Positions 41,001 to 49,215 of a stretch of DNA of 64,000 nt are shown here, in pieces. The notes below the pieces were generated by a model. That model had not been told where the DNA came from, made no database searches, and saw only the letters and a program-made list of their open reading frames with translations. The DNA is taken from the NCBI RefSeq assembly GCF_002895005.1, contig NZ_POWF01000002.1, forward strand, positions 434,001 to 498,000, written 5' to 3'. The position numbers and the translations under genes are program-made. Each line of letters begins with the position of its first letter. The first letter of the stretch is position 1. This DNA comes from Hanstruepera neustonica. GTDB taxonomy: Bacteria > Bacteroidota > Bacteroidia > Flavobacteriales > Flavobacteriaceae.

Positions 41001-41351
41001 TACATAAGTGCTTATTATGAAGTTGACGCCAAGAATAAAGCGCAAAAATTGTTTAAAGATGTTGCCAAAAAATATCAAGAGAATTTAACGTATTACAGTA
41101 AGTTGGATGGTGAGCAACAAAGACGTGTTTTTGAGGAAATCTATACCGATATTGAACGCTACAAGAGTATCGTTGACGTGGTTATAGAATATGATAGGGA
41201 CTTTGGTGCTCAAGAAGCCAAGACTTTTTCAAATTATTTGAATTTATTCAAGCATTTCTATGATGATGAACCAAGTCCTGAAGAAGATTCACTGGATTTG
41301 GATTCTGACATCCTACAAGGTGACAGTAGTATTATTGAACCCAAACAATAA
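38004..41351 (+). CDS. DUF2723 multi-pass membrane protein, possible protein O-glycosyltransferase
   Basis: The ATG giving MAHISFKKWNNLLAW yields 1,115 residues; an upstream TTG is less likely. Residues about 10-330 contain roughly ten helices with the DUF2723 signature TVSFWDAGEYILTSSKLQVG and HPPGAPLFQMFGAFF. The acidic first loop (DAGEY) resembles the catalytic loop of PMT/GT-C glycosyltransferases. A second helix group lies near 550-660. The rest is a large, probably periplasmic region. The family is thought to be GT-C-like and is linked to Bacteroidota protein O-glycosylation, but no substrate can be deduced here. It is followed by a polysaccharide deacetylase 9 bp downstream. Confidence 0.85.
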   Translation: MAHISFKKWNNLLAWFSFLVALFTFGLTVEPTVSFWDAGEYILTSSKLQVGHPPGAPLFQMFGAFFSMFALEPSQIGFMLNMMSAVASAFTILFMFWTISLLLRKLAGNEETLSETQKIAILGSSLVGSLAFTFTDSFWFNAVETEVYAMATLIMSVIFYLALRWEREMDQPRGNRWLILIAFVIGLSFGVHFMGLLTIPAIGLIYYFKNYKEITVKNFIIANVVSVAILLFIFKLLAPNILRYFSAMEIFFVNSIGLPFNSGSIIAGVLLVAVIYFGLKYTREKQYKHLNTAILCVTFVMVGFSSWMMLPIRANADVVINENDPSDARELLAYYNLEQYPETHLFYGPQFTDQYSGLDENEPYIDDKPNYEKDEKTGKYVIINDWENARQNYNSKHASILPRMWSGENAENYMIFTGYLDFKLKPEYQMENELRGAITNFKNDVANGMVDYEDYHNFLRQFSQYIDVEKPSLGSNIAYMLEYQLGYMYWRYFMWNFVGRQDDIQGKYDNHGNWLSGINFIDEWHLGLSQENLPSDVENNKARNTYYFLPFILGLIGLFFLFNKDKKLFWVMLVFFLFTGLAIQVYTNVRPFEPRERDYSVVGSFYVFALWIGFGVYAIVDSLKQKFSSKLLAPAVSVVCLILVPGILAANNWDDHDRSNKYTAQAMAKKYLDSCAENGILFSIGDNDTFALWYAQEIEGYRTDVRVVNTSLFQTDWYIDQMKRKAYESDPVPSSLTHDQYRYGTRDYILKKLFIYDANGRPQRLLNKDTLNIKDFLEFVSSDNPRTKFKYLLQQQGEDPSFYPVQYQNSNYFPVEYVQIPVNKENVLKYGIVKAQDSDDIVDNITIKITDGALYKNRLLMLDIIANNDWKRPIYFTGGAFGDDDYIWMKDYLQLDGMCYKLVPIKTPVDKANPFDMGRVDSDLMFDKVVNWDWGNSGDPNIYHDTETRRNSITYRGNLARLIEQLINEEKLDKAEKIADIAMDNMPVDYFGYYTLLEPYISAYYEVDAKNKAQKLFKDVAKKYQENLTYYSKLDGEQQRRVFEEIYTDIERYKSIVDVVIEYDRDFGAQEAKTFSNYLNLFKHFYDDEPSPEEDSLDLDSDILQGDSSIIEPKQ

Positions 41352-41360
41352 CTTAGATAC

Positions 41361-42011
41361 ATGGGAATAACGCCTGTAAAAACGCCTAAAATTGTCAAAA
41401 AGGCTCTACCTAAGTATGTTTGGGAAAAACAAACTAACGAGAAAATTCTCTATCTCACTTTTGATGATGGTCCAACACCAAATATCACGGATCAAGTCTT
41501 AAACTTATTGTCAGAGTTCCATGCCAAAGCAACTTTTTTTTGTATTGGAAATAATGTTGAAAAGCATCCTGAAATTTTTAAAAATATTTTATCAAAAGGA
41601 CATGCTATTGGTAACCACACCCAAAACCATTTAAAAGGTTGGAAAACTGATTTAGAACATTATCTAGCTGATGTCGATAAAGCTCAAGATGTCATCAATT
41701 CAGAATTGAAAGATAATAAGTTTAGTCAGAAACTATTTCGTCCACCATATGGCAAAATAAAACCAAGCCAAGGAAAAGCATTAATTAATTTGGGATATAC
41801 CATTGTTATGTGGAATGTTTTATCCTTTGATTGGGACAATCAAACCTCCCCTGACACTTGCTTAAAAAATGTTTTAGATAAATCTGAACCTGGAAGCATT
41901 ATTGTTTTTCATGACAGTGAAAAAGCCGCAAAAAATCTTTTGTATGCTCTACCAAAAGTTTTGGAGCATTTCTCTAACAAGGGCTATACTTTTAAAGCAT
42001 TAGCTAGCTAA
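41361..42011 (+). CDS. Polysaccharide deacetylase (NodB homology domain)
   Basis: A 216-residue carbohydrate esterase 4 family enzyme that should remove acetyl groups from a polysaccharide or peptidoglycan-like substrate, using a metal. All motifs are visible: TFDDGP (motif 1 with the metal-binding Asp pair), HTQNH (motif 2 metal His pair), RPPYG (motif 3), the FDW region (motif 4) and IVFHDS (motif 5). No signal peptide is present, so it may act in the cytoplasm or leave by another route. It overlaps the stop of the convergent thioredoxin-like gene by 4 bp. Confidence 0.92.
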   Translation: MGITPVKTPKIVKKALPKYVWEKQTNEKILYLTFDDGPTPNITDQVLNLLSEFHAKATFFCIGNNVEKHPEIFKNILSKGHAIGNHTQNHLKGWKTDLEHYLADVDKAQDVINSELKDNKFSQKLFRPPYGKIKPSQGKALINLGYTIVMWNVLSFDWDNQTSPDTCLKNVLDKSEPGSIIVFHDSEKAAKNLLYALPKVLEHFSNKGYTFKALAS

Positions 42012-42304
42012 ACATATTCTTGAATAATACCAATAAGTGTATTGGCATCCTGTTCGCCACTATGACGCCATTTCATTTCGCCATTTTTGTAGATAATCAA
42101 TGTTGGTAAACCTTTAACACGAAGGGCTTCAGCAAGCTCCTTATTCTTATCAACATCAATTTTAATAACTTTGGCCTTATCACCAAGGGCAGCCGCCACA
42201 TCTCTCAATACGGCATGCATAGCTGTCGATTGCTCATTCCATTCTGTGAAAAAATCCAACAACACAGGAATGTTAACATCTATTAGTTCCCCAAATTTTG
42301 ACAT
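42008..42304 (-). CDS. Thioredoxin-fold protein lacking the CxxC active site
   Basis: The ATG gives MSKFGELIDVN and 98 residues; an upstream TTG start would add three. It is a complete thioredoxin fold: strand VLLDFFTEW, the helix after the active site, IKIDVDKNKELAEALRVKG, the cis-Pro loop GLPTLIIYKNG, and a C-terminal helix. Where thioredoxins have WCGPC the sequence is WNEQSTAM, so it has no cysteine pair and cannot do disulfide exchange. It may be a chaperone-like or binding partner. The convergent deacetylase gene overlaps its stop codon. Confidence 0.88.
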   Translation of the reverse strand: MSKFGELIDVNIPVLLDFFTEWNEQSTAMHAVLRDVAAALGDKAKVIKIDVDKNKELAEALRVKGLPTLIIYKNGEMKWRHSGEQDANTLIGIIQEYV

Positions 42305-42333
42305 ATGCAACAATTTTAGTCAACCTGTTCCTA

Positions 42334-42341
42334 CAAACCTA
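42334..42341 (-). promoter_or_regulatory. Predicted -7 box for the thioredoxin-fold gene
   Basis: TAGGTTTG on the minus strand is a perfect match, 29 nt before the ATG. The rest of the roughly 130-bp gap to the next gene is AT-rich with no further clear signal. Confidence 0.5.
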
Positions 42342-42440
42342 CAACATTTTACTTAAATAAAACTTGTTTATTTTCAATAGGTTATTGTCATGTAATATAA
42401 AAATAAACATTTTTTAAGAAAATAGCACTATTGCAAGAAA

Positions 42441-43676
42441 TTAAGTGTCCCGAGTACCTTGCTTAAGTTCAATAACCGTGATCTCTGGCCAGATTCCCAC
42501 TCGCCCAGGAAACGCATGATATCCAAAACCGCGATTCACGTTTATAAACCTTCCAAATTCATTGTACAAACCAGCCCATTGTTTGTAAACATATTGAGAT
42601 GGACTCCATCTAAAAAACCCAGGGATTTCAATTCCCATTTGTAGTCCATGCGTGTGTCCACTTAAGGTAAGGTGATAGTGAAAGTCATCTTGCTTAACCT
42701 GATATTCCCAATGAGATGGGTCATGTGTCATTAAAATTTTAAAATCATCTTGGCTAATTTGTGATGATGCCTTTTGTAAATCGCCTGCTTGATTAAATCC
42801 CTTCCCCCAATTTTCAACACCAATGAGTGCTAATTTGTCACCATCTTTTTCGATATAGCGATGTTCATCCAACAATAAATCAAAACCAATTTTAGGATGA
42901 ATATCCTTCACAGCCTGAAAATTGGCTACTTTATCTTCAGGTTTTTTCCATTCCACATAATCACCATAGTCATGATTTCCCAAAATAGAATATTTACCAT
43001 AAGGTGCGTCTAACTCCTTGAACATATCAATCCAATCATCCATTTCATCGGCCTTATTGTTTACAATATCACCAGTAAACAGCATGACATCGGATTTTTG
43101 TTCATTAATTAAATCAACACCATACTTTATTTTTTCCTTATTCGTAAAACTCCCGGAATGGATATCGGAAATCTGCGTAATGGTAAATCCATCAAAGGCC
43201 TTGGGTAAATCTTCAAAAAACAATTGGTACTTTAGAACTTTATAGTTATAACGTCCTTGCCATATACCATATAGAAATGATGCGAATGGAATGGTCGCAA
43301 TTCCCAAAGCAATTTTCGCAATAAACTCGCGCCTACCTGAAAAATCTTTTGTTTCACCGGGCGATAAAAATGAAAACAGCTTGCCCATTACTCTAAAAAC
43401 ATCTTCTCCAAACATAATGACTAACAAGACCAATTTGGGTATTAAAAACGTCAACATAAGGCCTGCCGCCAACTGAAAGTTAACCGTTTGACCGGCACTT
43501 CGTGGTGTCGAAAAGATGACATATAAAAAATTAGCATAGATAGCCAATGAAACCAATAACCAAACCCATTTTATTATTCGGCTTTTAGTTAATGTTTTAA
43601 TTGCTTGGAACGCATAGATTTCAATAAATAAGAATATTATTGAAAATACGATAAGGGTTATAATCCACCGTGACAT
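42441..43676 (-). CDS. Membrane-anchored metallophosphoesterase
   Basis: A 411-residue protein with four N-terminal hydrophobic segments (within about residues 5-95 and near 115-140), then a calcineurin-like phosphoesterase domain. The metal-binding motifs are TQISDIHSGSF, FTGDIVNNKADE, LGNHDYGD and LSGHTHGLQMG, in order and intact. Members of this class hydrolyse phosphoesters such as lipid-head-group or nucleotide substrates; the substrate here is unknown. It appears monocistronic, with its own promoter. Confidence 0.9.
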   Translation of the reverse strand: MSRWIITLIVFSIIFLFIEIYAFQAIKTLTKSRIIKWVWLLVSLAIYANFLYVIFSTPRSAGQTVNFQLAAGLMLTFLIPKLVLLVIMFGEDVFRVMGKLFSFLSPGETKDFSGRREFIAKIALGIATIPFASFLYGIWQGRYNYKVLKYQLFFEDLPKAFDGFTITQISDIHSGSFTNKEKIKYGVDLINEQKSDVMLFTGDIVNNKADEMDDWIDMFKELDAPYGKYSILGNHDYGDYVEWKKPEDKVANFQAVKDIHPKIGFDLLLDEHRYIEKDGDKLALIGVENWGKGFNQAGDLQKASSQISQDDFKILMTHDPSHWEYQVKQDDFHYHLTLSGHTHGLQMGIEIPGFFRWSPSQYVYKQWAGLYNEFGRFINVNRGFGYHAFPGRVGIWPEITVIELKQGTRDT

Positions 43677-43699
43677 AAATATCTTTTCTTAAGGCTTTA

Positions 43700-43707
43700 C
43701 AAATATA
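43700..43707 (-). promoter_or_regulatory. Predicted -7 box for the metallophosphoesterase gene
   Basis: TATATTTG on the minus strand is a perfect match, 23 nt before the ATG. Confidence 0.55.
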
Positions 43708-43740
43708 CTGGCAAATAAAGCGAAGTCTTTTAATACTCTG

Positions 43741-46206
43741 TTAATTTTTTAATCCGTTTAGAGTTTTTATTTTCAAAGATGATAGGTTGATTGCTTGACT
43801 AAAAAACATAATTGTTTTCTTTTCTTTGGGCAACAAATCAAAATAGTTGTCGGAAAAATGCCCTTTTTCATTACAAAATAAAAATACATCTTTTTGAAGC
43901 GTACTACATGATAGTTCTATTTTAAAGCCTTCGTCTGTTTTGGTAATTGTTTTTTGAATAGCTTGAGGTTTCAGCTTGAGATCTTTTGGTTTTGAGAAAT
44001 AGTAAAGCCATGTTTGATCATTGTTATCAATCCTTAAAACGGTTGATTGCTTATCAAAATTAATATCATTTAAATCCATATTAAAAATTTGCTTACTAAC
44101 ATCAAAAGGAATGACATCTTGAATTTGTTTATGCATGATACTTTTGCCGTCAAAATCTAGCAACCGCACATTGAGGTTTAAGGGCACCTTTTCCAGACTA
44201 TCATTTATAGCATATACATTTAAAATATTGTTTTCAACTTTTGAGGAAATCAATAGGTTTTCAAAACTACGCTTAGCTTTATAATGCAATGCTTTCCAGT
44301 TCCCAAAGAAGTCAATACTTGACCATGACACGGCTGGCCAACAGTCGTTTAATTGCCAAAAGAGTGTACCCATATTATACGGTTTCGCTCTACGCTGTGC
44401 TTCTATACCTTTTGTAATACCATAAGCTTGCAACAACTGACTTACATAGACATAATCTTCTGCATTATCAGAAACTGGAAAATCACGTTGCATATAGGCA
44501 TCGATAATTTGAAATCCTCGAGTATGCTTCTGATGATTTTTAAACCCTTCAGAAGTAATATCAAGTGAATCATTTTGGTTGATATATTTAATTGCTTGAT
44601 AACTTGGAAAGGATTGAAATCCAAACTCACTCATAAATCGTGGCACGTGTTCTTCAAGATGTTCAAAGGGGTAACCATCATGCCAAATCCACCAGTCATG
44701 GGCGTCGCCTTCAAATTCGTACTTTGGATTGCCGCGCCCAAATTTTGGAGAGCTTTCCCAATAATCAGTATCTGAATATTGCCCGACTGTTCTTGGTAAA
44801 ATAGAATCAAAAACCTTTAAATAGCTGCTCCAAATTTCATGTTTCTCTTCCTCTCTTCTACCATCTTGCCAGCCCCACCGATGCCAGCCTTCGCTATTTT
44901 CATTATTGCCACACCATAAGGCTATAGATGGATGATTTCGTAAACGCGTGATATTGTCAATAGCTTCTTGTTCAACATTTTCTAAAAACGCATCATCACC
45001 TGGATACATGGCACAGGCAAACATAAAATCCTGCCAGACTAAAATGCCTTTTTCATCACATAACTCATAAAATACATCATTCTCATAGATGCCTCCACCC
45101 CAAACACGTAGCACATTCATATTGGCAGTAACCACATCATTCAACAATTTTTCATAATGCTCATCAGTTACTTGATTTTGAAAACTATTTTGCGGAATGT
45201 AATTAGCGCCTTTGGCGTATACAGGAACACCATTAACCTTAAAATAAAACGATTCACCAAGACTATCCTTTTCGTTAACTAAATCAATTGTTCGTAAACC
45301 AACTTTTTTGGAAACGCTATCTAAAAGGGTTTCACCATCTTTTACAACAACTTTGATGTCATACAAATAGGGTTGCCCTAAATTATGAGGCCACCAGCGT
45401 TTGGGGTTTTTGATATAGAAATCAAATTGAGAGTTGTCCTTGTCTGATAAATCTGCTGATTTGGTTAGTGAATCATTAATATATAAATCATAATTCAGGT
45501 TTGCTATTGAAGTCCTTAACTCAAAACTTGTATTTAGTTTTGCTATCGAATCATTTAATTCTAACTGCTTAACATAAACATCATCTATCTTAAAATCATC
45601 CCAAGCCTGTAATTTCACATCACGCCAAATACCACTAGTATTCAGTTTGGGCCCCCAATCCCAGCCATATTGAAATTGGGCTTTTCTGGTAAAAATCCGA
45701 TTCCCTTCTGGTAACGTGTAATTCAGTTTTACTTTGGCTTCTTCTTCATATTTAGAAGTGCTTTCAAATAGAATTCGCAATTCATTTTCTGCTTTTAAGT
45801 AAGGTTTCACATCAACAGCAAACCTTCTAAAGGCATTATTGGTTTTTAAAATCAAGCTGTCACTTAAATACACGGTTGCGTAGGTGTCCAAGCCTTCAAA
45901 TATTAGTTCTATATGCTTACGATTCAAAGTTTTTGCATCAACCTTAAAATTCGTTTTGTATTCCCAATCGGTTTTTGAAATACCCTGTACTAATTCCTCA
46001 TTATTACCAATAAAAGGGTCATTGATAAGTCCATTTTCCATTAAATCTGAAAACACATTACCTGGCACCTTTGCCGACAACCACGTATCGGAGTCAGTTT
46101 GCTTGAATTGCCAACTATCATGTAGTATTATAGTTTTTGGCGTTTCATATTCGGTTTGGCATGACAAACAGCAAACTAGCAGAAAAGCAATTAGACCATA
46201 TCTCAT
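43741..46206 (-). CDS. GH2 beta-mannosidase, lipoprotein
   Basis: An 821-residue exported enzyme that removes terminal beta-linked mannose, as in the Man-beta-1,4-GlcNAc of the N-glycan core. The signal peptide ends with lipobox LSC (Cys near residue 16). The GH2 layout is visible: a jelly-roll N-terminal domain, an Ig-like domain and a TIM barrel. The acid/base Glu is in WCGNNENSEGW and the nucleophile Glu in MSEFGFQSFPS. It is the third gene of the operon, overlapping cutC by 4 bp, and is likely co-expressed with the GH20 enzyme. Confidence 0.93.
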   Translation of the reverse strand: MRYGLIAFLLVCCLSCQTEYETPKTIILHDSWQFKQTDSDTWLSAKVPGNVFSDLMENGLINDPFIGNNEELVQGISKTDWEYKTNFKVDAKTLNRKHIELIFEGLDTYATVYLSDSLILKTNNAFRRFAVDVKPYLKAENELRILFESTSKYEEEAKVKLNYTLPEGNRIFTRKAQFQYGWDWGPKLNTSGIWRDVKLQAWDDFKIDDVYVKQLELNDSIAKLNTSFELRTSIANLNYDLYINDSLTKSADLSDKDNSQFDFYIKNPKRWWPHNLGQPYLYDIKVVVKDGETLLDSVSKKVGLRTIDLVNEKDSLGESFYFKVNGVPVYAKGANYIPQNSFQNQVTDEHYEKLLNDVVTANMNVLRVWGGGIYENDVFYELCDEKGILVWQDFMFACAMYPGDDAFLENVEQEAIDNITRLRNHPSIALWCGNNENSEGWHRWGWQDGRREEEKHEIWSSYLKVFDSILPRTVGQYSDTDYWESSPKFGRGNPKYEFEGDAHDWWIWHDGYPFEHLEEHVPRFMSEFGFQSFPSYQAIKYINQNDSLDITSEGFKNHQKHTRGFQIIDAYMQRDFPVSDNAEDYVYVSQLLQAYGITKGIEAQRRAKPYNMGTLFWQLNDCWPAVSWSSIDFFGNWKALHYKAKRSFENLLISSKVENNILNVYAINDSLEKVPLNLNVRLLDFDGKSIMHKQIQDVIPFDVSKQIFNMDLNDINFDKQSTVLRIDNNDQTWLYYFSKPKDLKLKPQAIQKTITKTDEGFKIELSCSTLQKDVFLFCNEKGHFSDNYFDLLPKEKKTIMFFSQAINLSSLKIKTLNGLKN

Positions 46207-46901
46207 TGAATAGCGTTTAAAATGTCCCGAATAATTTTAATATCTGAAACGGTTTGTGGTGTGTTTCCAAAATATTCTGAAGCAGCATTACTCATTATTT
46301 TGGAAGCAGACGCATGTATTTCTTCAAATCCAGCTTTTTTGAAATCAGCCGCATTTTCAGGGTTAATACCGCTCCCTACCAAAATAGTAATGTTATTTTT
46401 AGCCTGTTCCTTCAAGTCAGATAACAATTGCATGCCATTTATAGCTTTAGATTGCTGACCAGAAGTCAGTATACGATTAACGCCTAAATTGATGAGTGCT
46501 TCTAACGCTTGTTCAGGGTTTGGTACACAGTCGAAGGCGCGATGATATGTGAATGGTAATGGATCTGCCCATTTTATTAACTCCTGCGTGCGTTTTATAT
46601 CGATGGTATTATCTTCCTTAAGAACTCCAGATACAATGCCCTGAACTCCTAATGCTTTACATACCTCTATGTCCTGTTTCATAATTTCGAATTCGGCAGA
46701 GGAATAGCAAAAATTCCCACTACGTGGACGAATCAACACATACACAGGAATGGATAAAGCAGCAACAACTTGTTTGATGAGTCCGTAACTAGGAGTGATC
46801 CCTCCTACTGATAACTCACTGCATAACTCAATACGATGTGCACCTGCTTCTTGAGCGCTGATAGCAGATTGATAGGAATTGGCACAAATTTCTAGAAGCA
46901 T
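46203..46901 (-). CDS. cutC: CutC family protein (annotated copper homeostasis protein)
   Basis: A 232-residue TIM-barrel protein with conserved motifs AHRIELCSELSVGGITPS near the N-terminus and YVLIRPRSGNFCYS in the middle. No signal peptide is present, so it is cytosolic. CutC was named for copper tolerance, but its biochemical role is unsettled. Here it is sandwiched with 1-bp and 4-bp spacings between two glycoside hydrolases, which hints at a catabolic rather than metal role. No metal-binding CxxC or Met-rich motif is visible. Confidence 0.93.
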   Translation of the reverse strand: MLLEICANSYQSAISAQEAGAHRIELCSELSVGGITPSYGLIKQVVAALSIPVYVLIRPRSGNFCYSSAEFEIMKQDIEVCKALGVQGIVSGVLKEDNTIDIKRTQELIKWADPLPFTYHRAFDCVPNPEQALEALINLGVNRILTSGQQSKAINGMQLLSDLKEQAKNNITILVGSGINPENAADFKKAGFEEIHASASKIMSNAASEYFGNTPQTVSDIKIIRDILNAIQ

Positions 46902-46902
46902 A

Positions 46903-49173
46903 TTAATTCACTATAATTTCATCAATAAAGGTCCAAGCCTTATTACCAGAACCTTGATACTCTTCTGGAATAATTCCGTAATTAGGCACTATTAATTTTA
47001 TATATCTTGTTCTCACTTTTTTATCAAATTCAACAAGAACTAAAATATCATTAGAATCAGGAACTTCTATAATTTGACTGTCATGATCAAATTGAAATTC
47101 AATGTATTTCGGTGCATAAATCCATTGACCTTGACCATTATGAAAACGTGTTTTAATTGCATTGATTTCCATTTCCTCGCCCAAATCAATAGTGATTCCA
47201 ACATCATCTCCCCAAAATCCTAACCACTCTTTGTCGCCATAGCGTGTGTCACTACCTGAAATGCCATTTATTAAACCTTGAGCGCCACTTCCAGCATACA
47301 CCTTGCTGGGATCAGGACTGATTGTAATCTTTTTACCTACGGCTTTATGATAATTGAAATGCTCTGTAAATGTTGTCCCTAATTGTTTTCCATTTTTGAA
47401 GACAGCGGCTTTCAATGTCATATTTTCATTAAAAGGAATCGGGTCTTCATATATTACCGATTGTTCATTTGGTTCAGAACCATTGGTGGTATAGCGTATA
47501 ACTTTGTCTTTAGTGAGCGTTTTTAAAGCATAGAATGACTGTTCCTTTTCAGTAATGAGTGCACCTTCAACTTCATACAAATGGTTGGCATAATTTTTTG
47601 CCAAAGCATCCAAACGCATATTAAAGGTTTCTACTCTTGACACAAAATCCTCATAGTTTTTGTATTCAGGGTTGGTCCAAGCGACTTCACTCATGGCTAA
47701 AATTCTAGGAAATACCATATACTCAACCTGGCGTTCGGTTGGAATATATTCTGTCCAAAGATTGCCCTGAACGCCCAAAACATATTGCGACTCATCTTGA
47801 TTTAATTCTTCTGGAATAGGGTTGAAACCATACACCTTTTCCAATGGTAAATAGCCACCAATAGCCAGGGGTTCCCCTTCATTAGTAGACTGGTAATAAT
47901 CAAAATAACAATGGCTGGTAGGCGTCATGATAACGTTGTGTCCTGCTTTAGCGGCTTCAACGGCACCATTAGTGCCTCGCCAAGACATCACCGTGGCATT
48001 TGGAGCCAGACCGCCTTCCAAAATCTCATCCCATCCAATAATTTGTCTTCCTTTCGAATTTAAATATTTTTCAATTCGTGTGATAAAATAATTCTGCAAT
48101 TCATGTTCGTCTTTTAACCCTAAATCTTTAATTCTGTTTTGACAAGCATCACAGGTTTTCCAATGCGTCTTTGGCGCTTCGTCACCTCCAATGTGAACAT
48201 ACTCGCTTGGGAATAAGTCAATAACCTCATCCAAAACAGATTCTAAAAAAGTGAAGGTGCTTTCTTTTCCTGCGCAAAAAATATCTTCAAATACACCCCA
48301 AGTCTGGGCTACTTTAATGGAATCGCCACGACAACCCAATTCCGGATAAGCCGAAATTGCCGCTTGCGCATGGCCAGGCATTTCAATTTCCGGGATAACA
48401 GTTATATGTTGTTTTTGAGCATAGGCAACTACTTCCTTGATGTCTTCTTGCGTGTAAAATCCACCATAGCGTTTGCCATCATAAGTTGTTGGTTGATCTG
48501 AAAAATGCCCTACCAATGTTTGGTCACGATAGCTAGCCAATTCCTGAAGTTTCGGGTATTTTTTTATCTCTAAGCGCCAACCTTGATCATCTGTTAAATG
48601 CCAATGAAAGGTGTTCATTTTCAACATGGCTAAAGCATCAATATATTTTTTGATGAATTCAACTGAAAACATATGTCTAGCAACATCTAGATGCATACCT
48701 CGATACTGAAATCTAGGTTCGTCTTCAATTTTTAAACAAGGAATAGCCACTTCATTCTTATAAAACGAACCATTTTCAAAACCAACAGGTAATAATTGCC
48801 TTAAGGTTTGTACCGCATAAAAAGCACCTTGGTCTGAATTGGCTTTTATCCGAATTTGTGACGTGCTAATCTCTAAAACATATCCTTCAACATTGGAAAT
48901 ACTGGTATCTTTTACAAAAACGATATCATCGTTTTCTTTTAACGTGATATGACTCCCATCTTGAATAAAATTCTTTAAAAAATCAGCAGAAATACTAAAA
49001 TCCGAATCATTTTGAATGCCCATTCCATCTCTTAAAACAAAATTTCCCTCCATAATTGATTGATTTTGAAGGTTAGGAATGATCTGTGGTACAATTACTT
49101 CAGATGGTTTTTGTTGGCAGCTCCAAAACAGGACAGCAAAAACAATGAAAACAGTAAATTTCTTGATTGGCAT
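46903..49173 (-). CDS. GH20 beta-N-acetylhexosaminidase, lipoprotein
   Basis: A 756-residue exported enzyme removing terminal GlcNAc or GalNAc. The signal peptide ends with lipobox WSC. An N-terminal GH20b domain (residues about 30-150) precedes the catalytic barrel with MHLDVARHMFSVEFIKKYID and the catalytic Asp-Glu pair HIGGDEAPKTHW. After the barrel come a chitobiase C-terminal-like domain (RYTTNGSEPNEQS) and a discoidin-like domain ending AWTFIDEIIVN. The last two domains are also present on the divergent GH92 enzyme. It is the first gene of an operon with cutC and GH2. Confidence 0.94.
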   Translation of the reverse strand: MPIKKFTVFIVFAVLFWSCQQKPSEVIVPQIIPNLQNQSIMEGNFVLRDGMGIQNDSDFSISADFLKNFIQDGSHITLKENDDIVFVKDTSISNVEGYVLEISTSQIRIKANSDQGAFYAVQTLRQLLPVGFENGSFYKNEVAIPCLKIEDEPRFQYRGMHLDVARHMFSVEFIKKYIDALAMLKMNTFHWHLTDDQGWRLEIKKYPKLQELASYRDQTLVGHFSDQPTTYDGKRYGGFYTQEDIKEVVAYAQKQHITVIPEIEMPGHAQAAISAYPELGCRGDSIKVAQTWGVFEDIFCAGKESTFTFLESVLDEVIDLFPSEYVHIGGDEAPKTHWKTCDACQNRIKDLGLKDEHELQNYFITRIEKYLNSKGRQIIGWDEILEGGLAPNATVMSWRGTNGAVEAAKAGHNVIMTPTSHCYFDYYQSTNEGEPLAIGGYLPLEKVYGFNPIPEELNQDESQYVLGVQGNLWTEYIPTERQVEYMVFPRILAMSEVAWTNPEYKNYEDFVSRVETFNMRLDALAKNYANHLYEVEGALITEKEQSFYALKTLTKDKVIRYTTNGSEPNEQSVIYEDPIPFNENMTLKAAVFKNGKQLGTTFTEHFNYHKAVGKKITISPDPSKVYAGSGAQGLINGISGSDTRYGDKEWLGFWGDDVGITIDLGEEMEINAIKTRFHNGQGQWIYAPKYIEFQFDHDSQIIEVPDSNDILVLVEFDKKVRTRYIKLIVPNYGIIPEEYQGSGNKAWTFIDEIIVN

Positions 49174-49192
49174 TTTAGTATATTAGATGCTT

Positions 49193-49200
49193 TAAATTTA
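49193..49200. promoter_or_regulatory. Candidate shared divergent -7 box
   Basis: The self-complementary octamer TAAATTTA in a 42-bp gap matches the -7 consensus at 7 of 8 positions on both strands, standing 15 nt from one ATG and 19 nt from the other. Tentative. Confidence 0.3.
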
Positions 49201-49215
49201 GCAATCCTATTTTAA

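Noticed and set aside
42342-42440. Small gene or hairpin in the gap before the metallophosphoesterase gene
   Set aside because: Only weak AT-rich inverted matches and no credible open frame were found.
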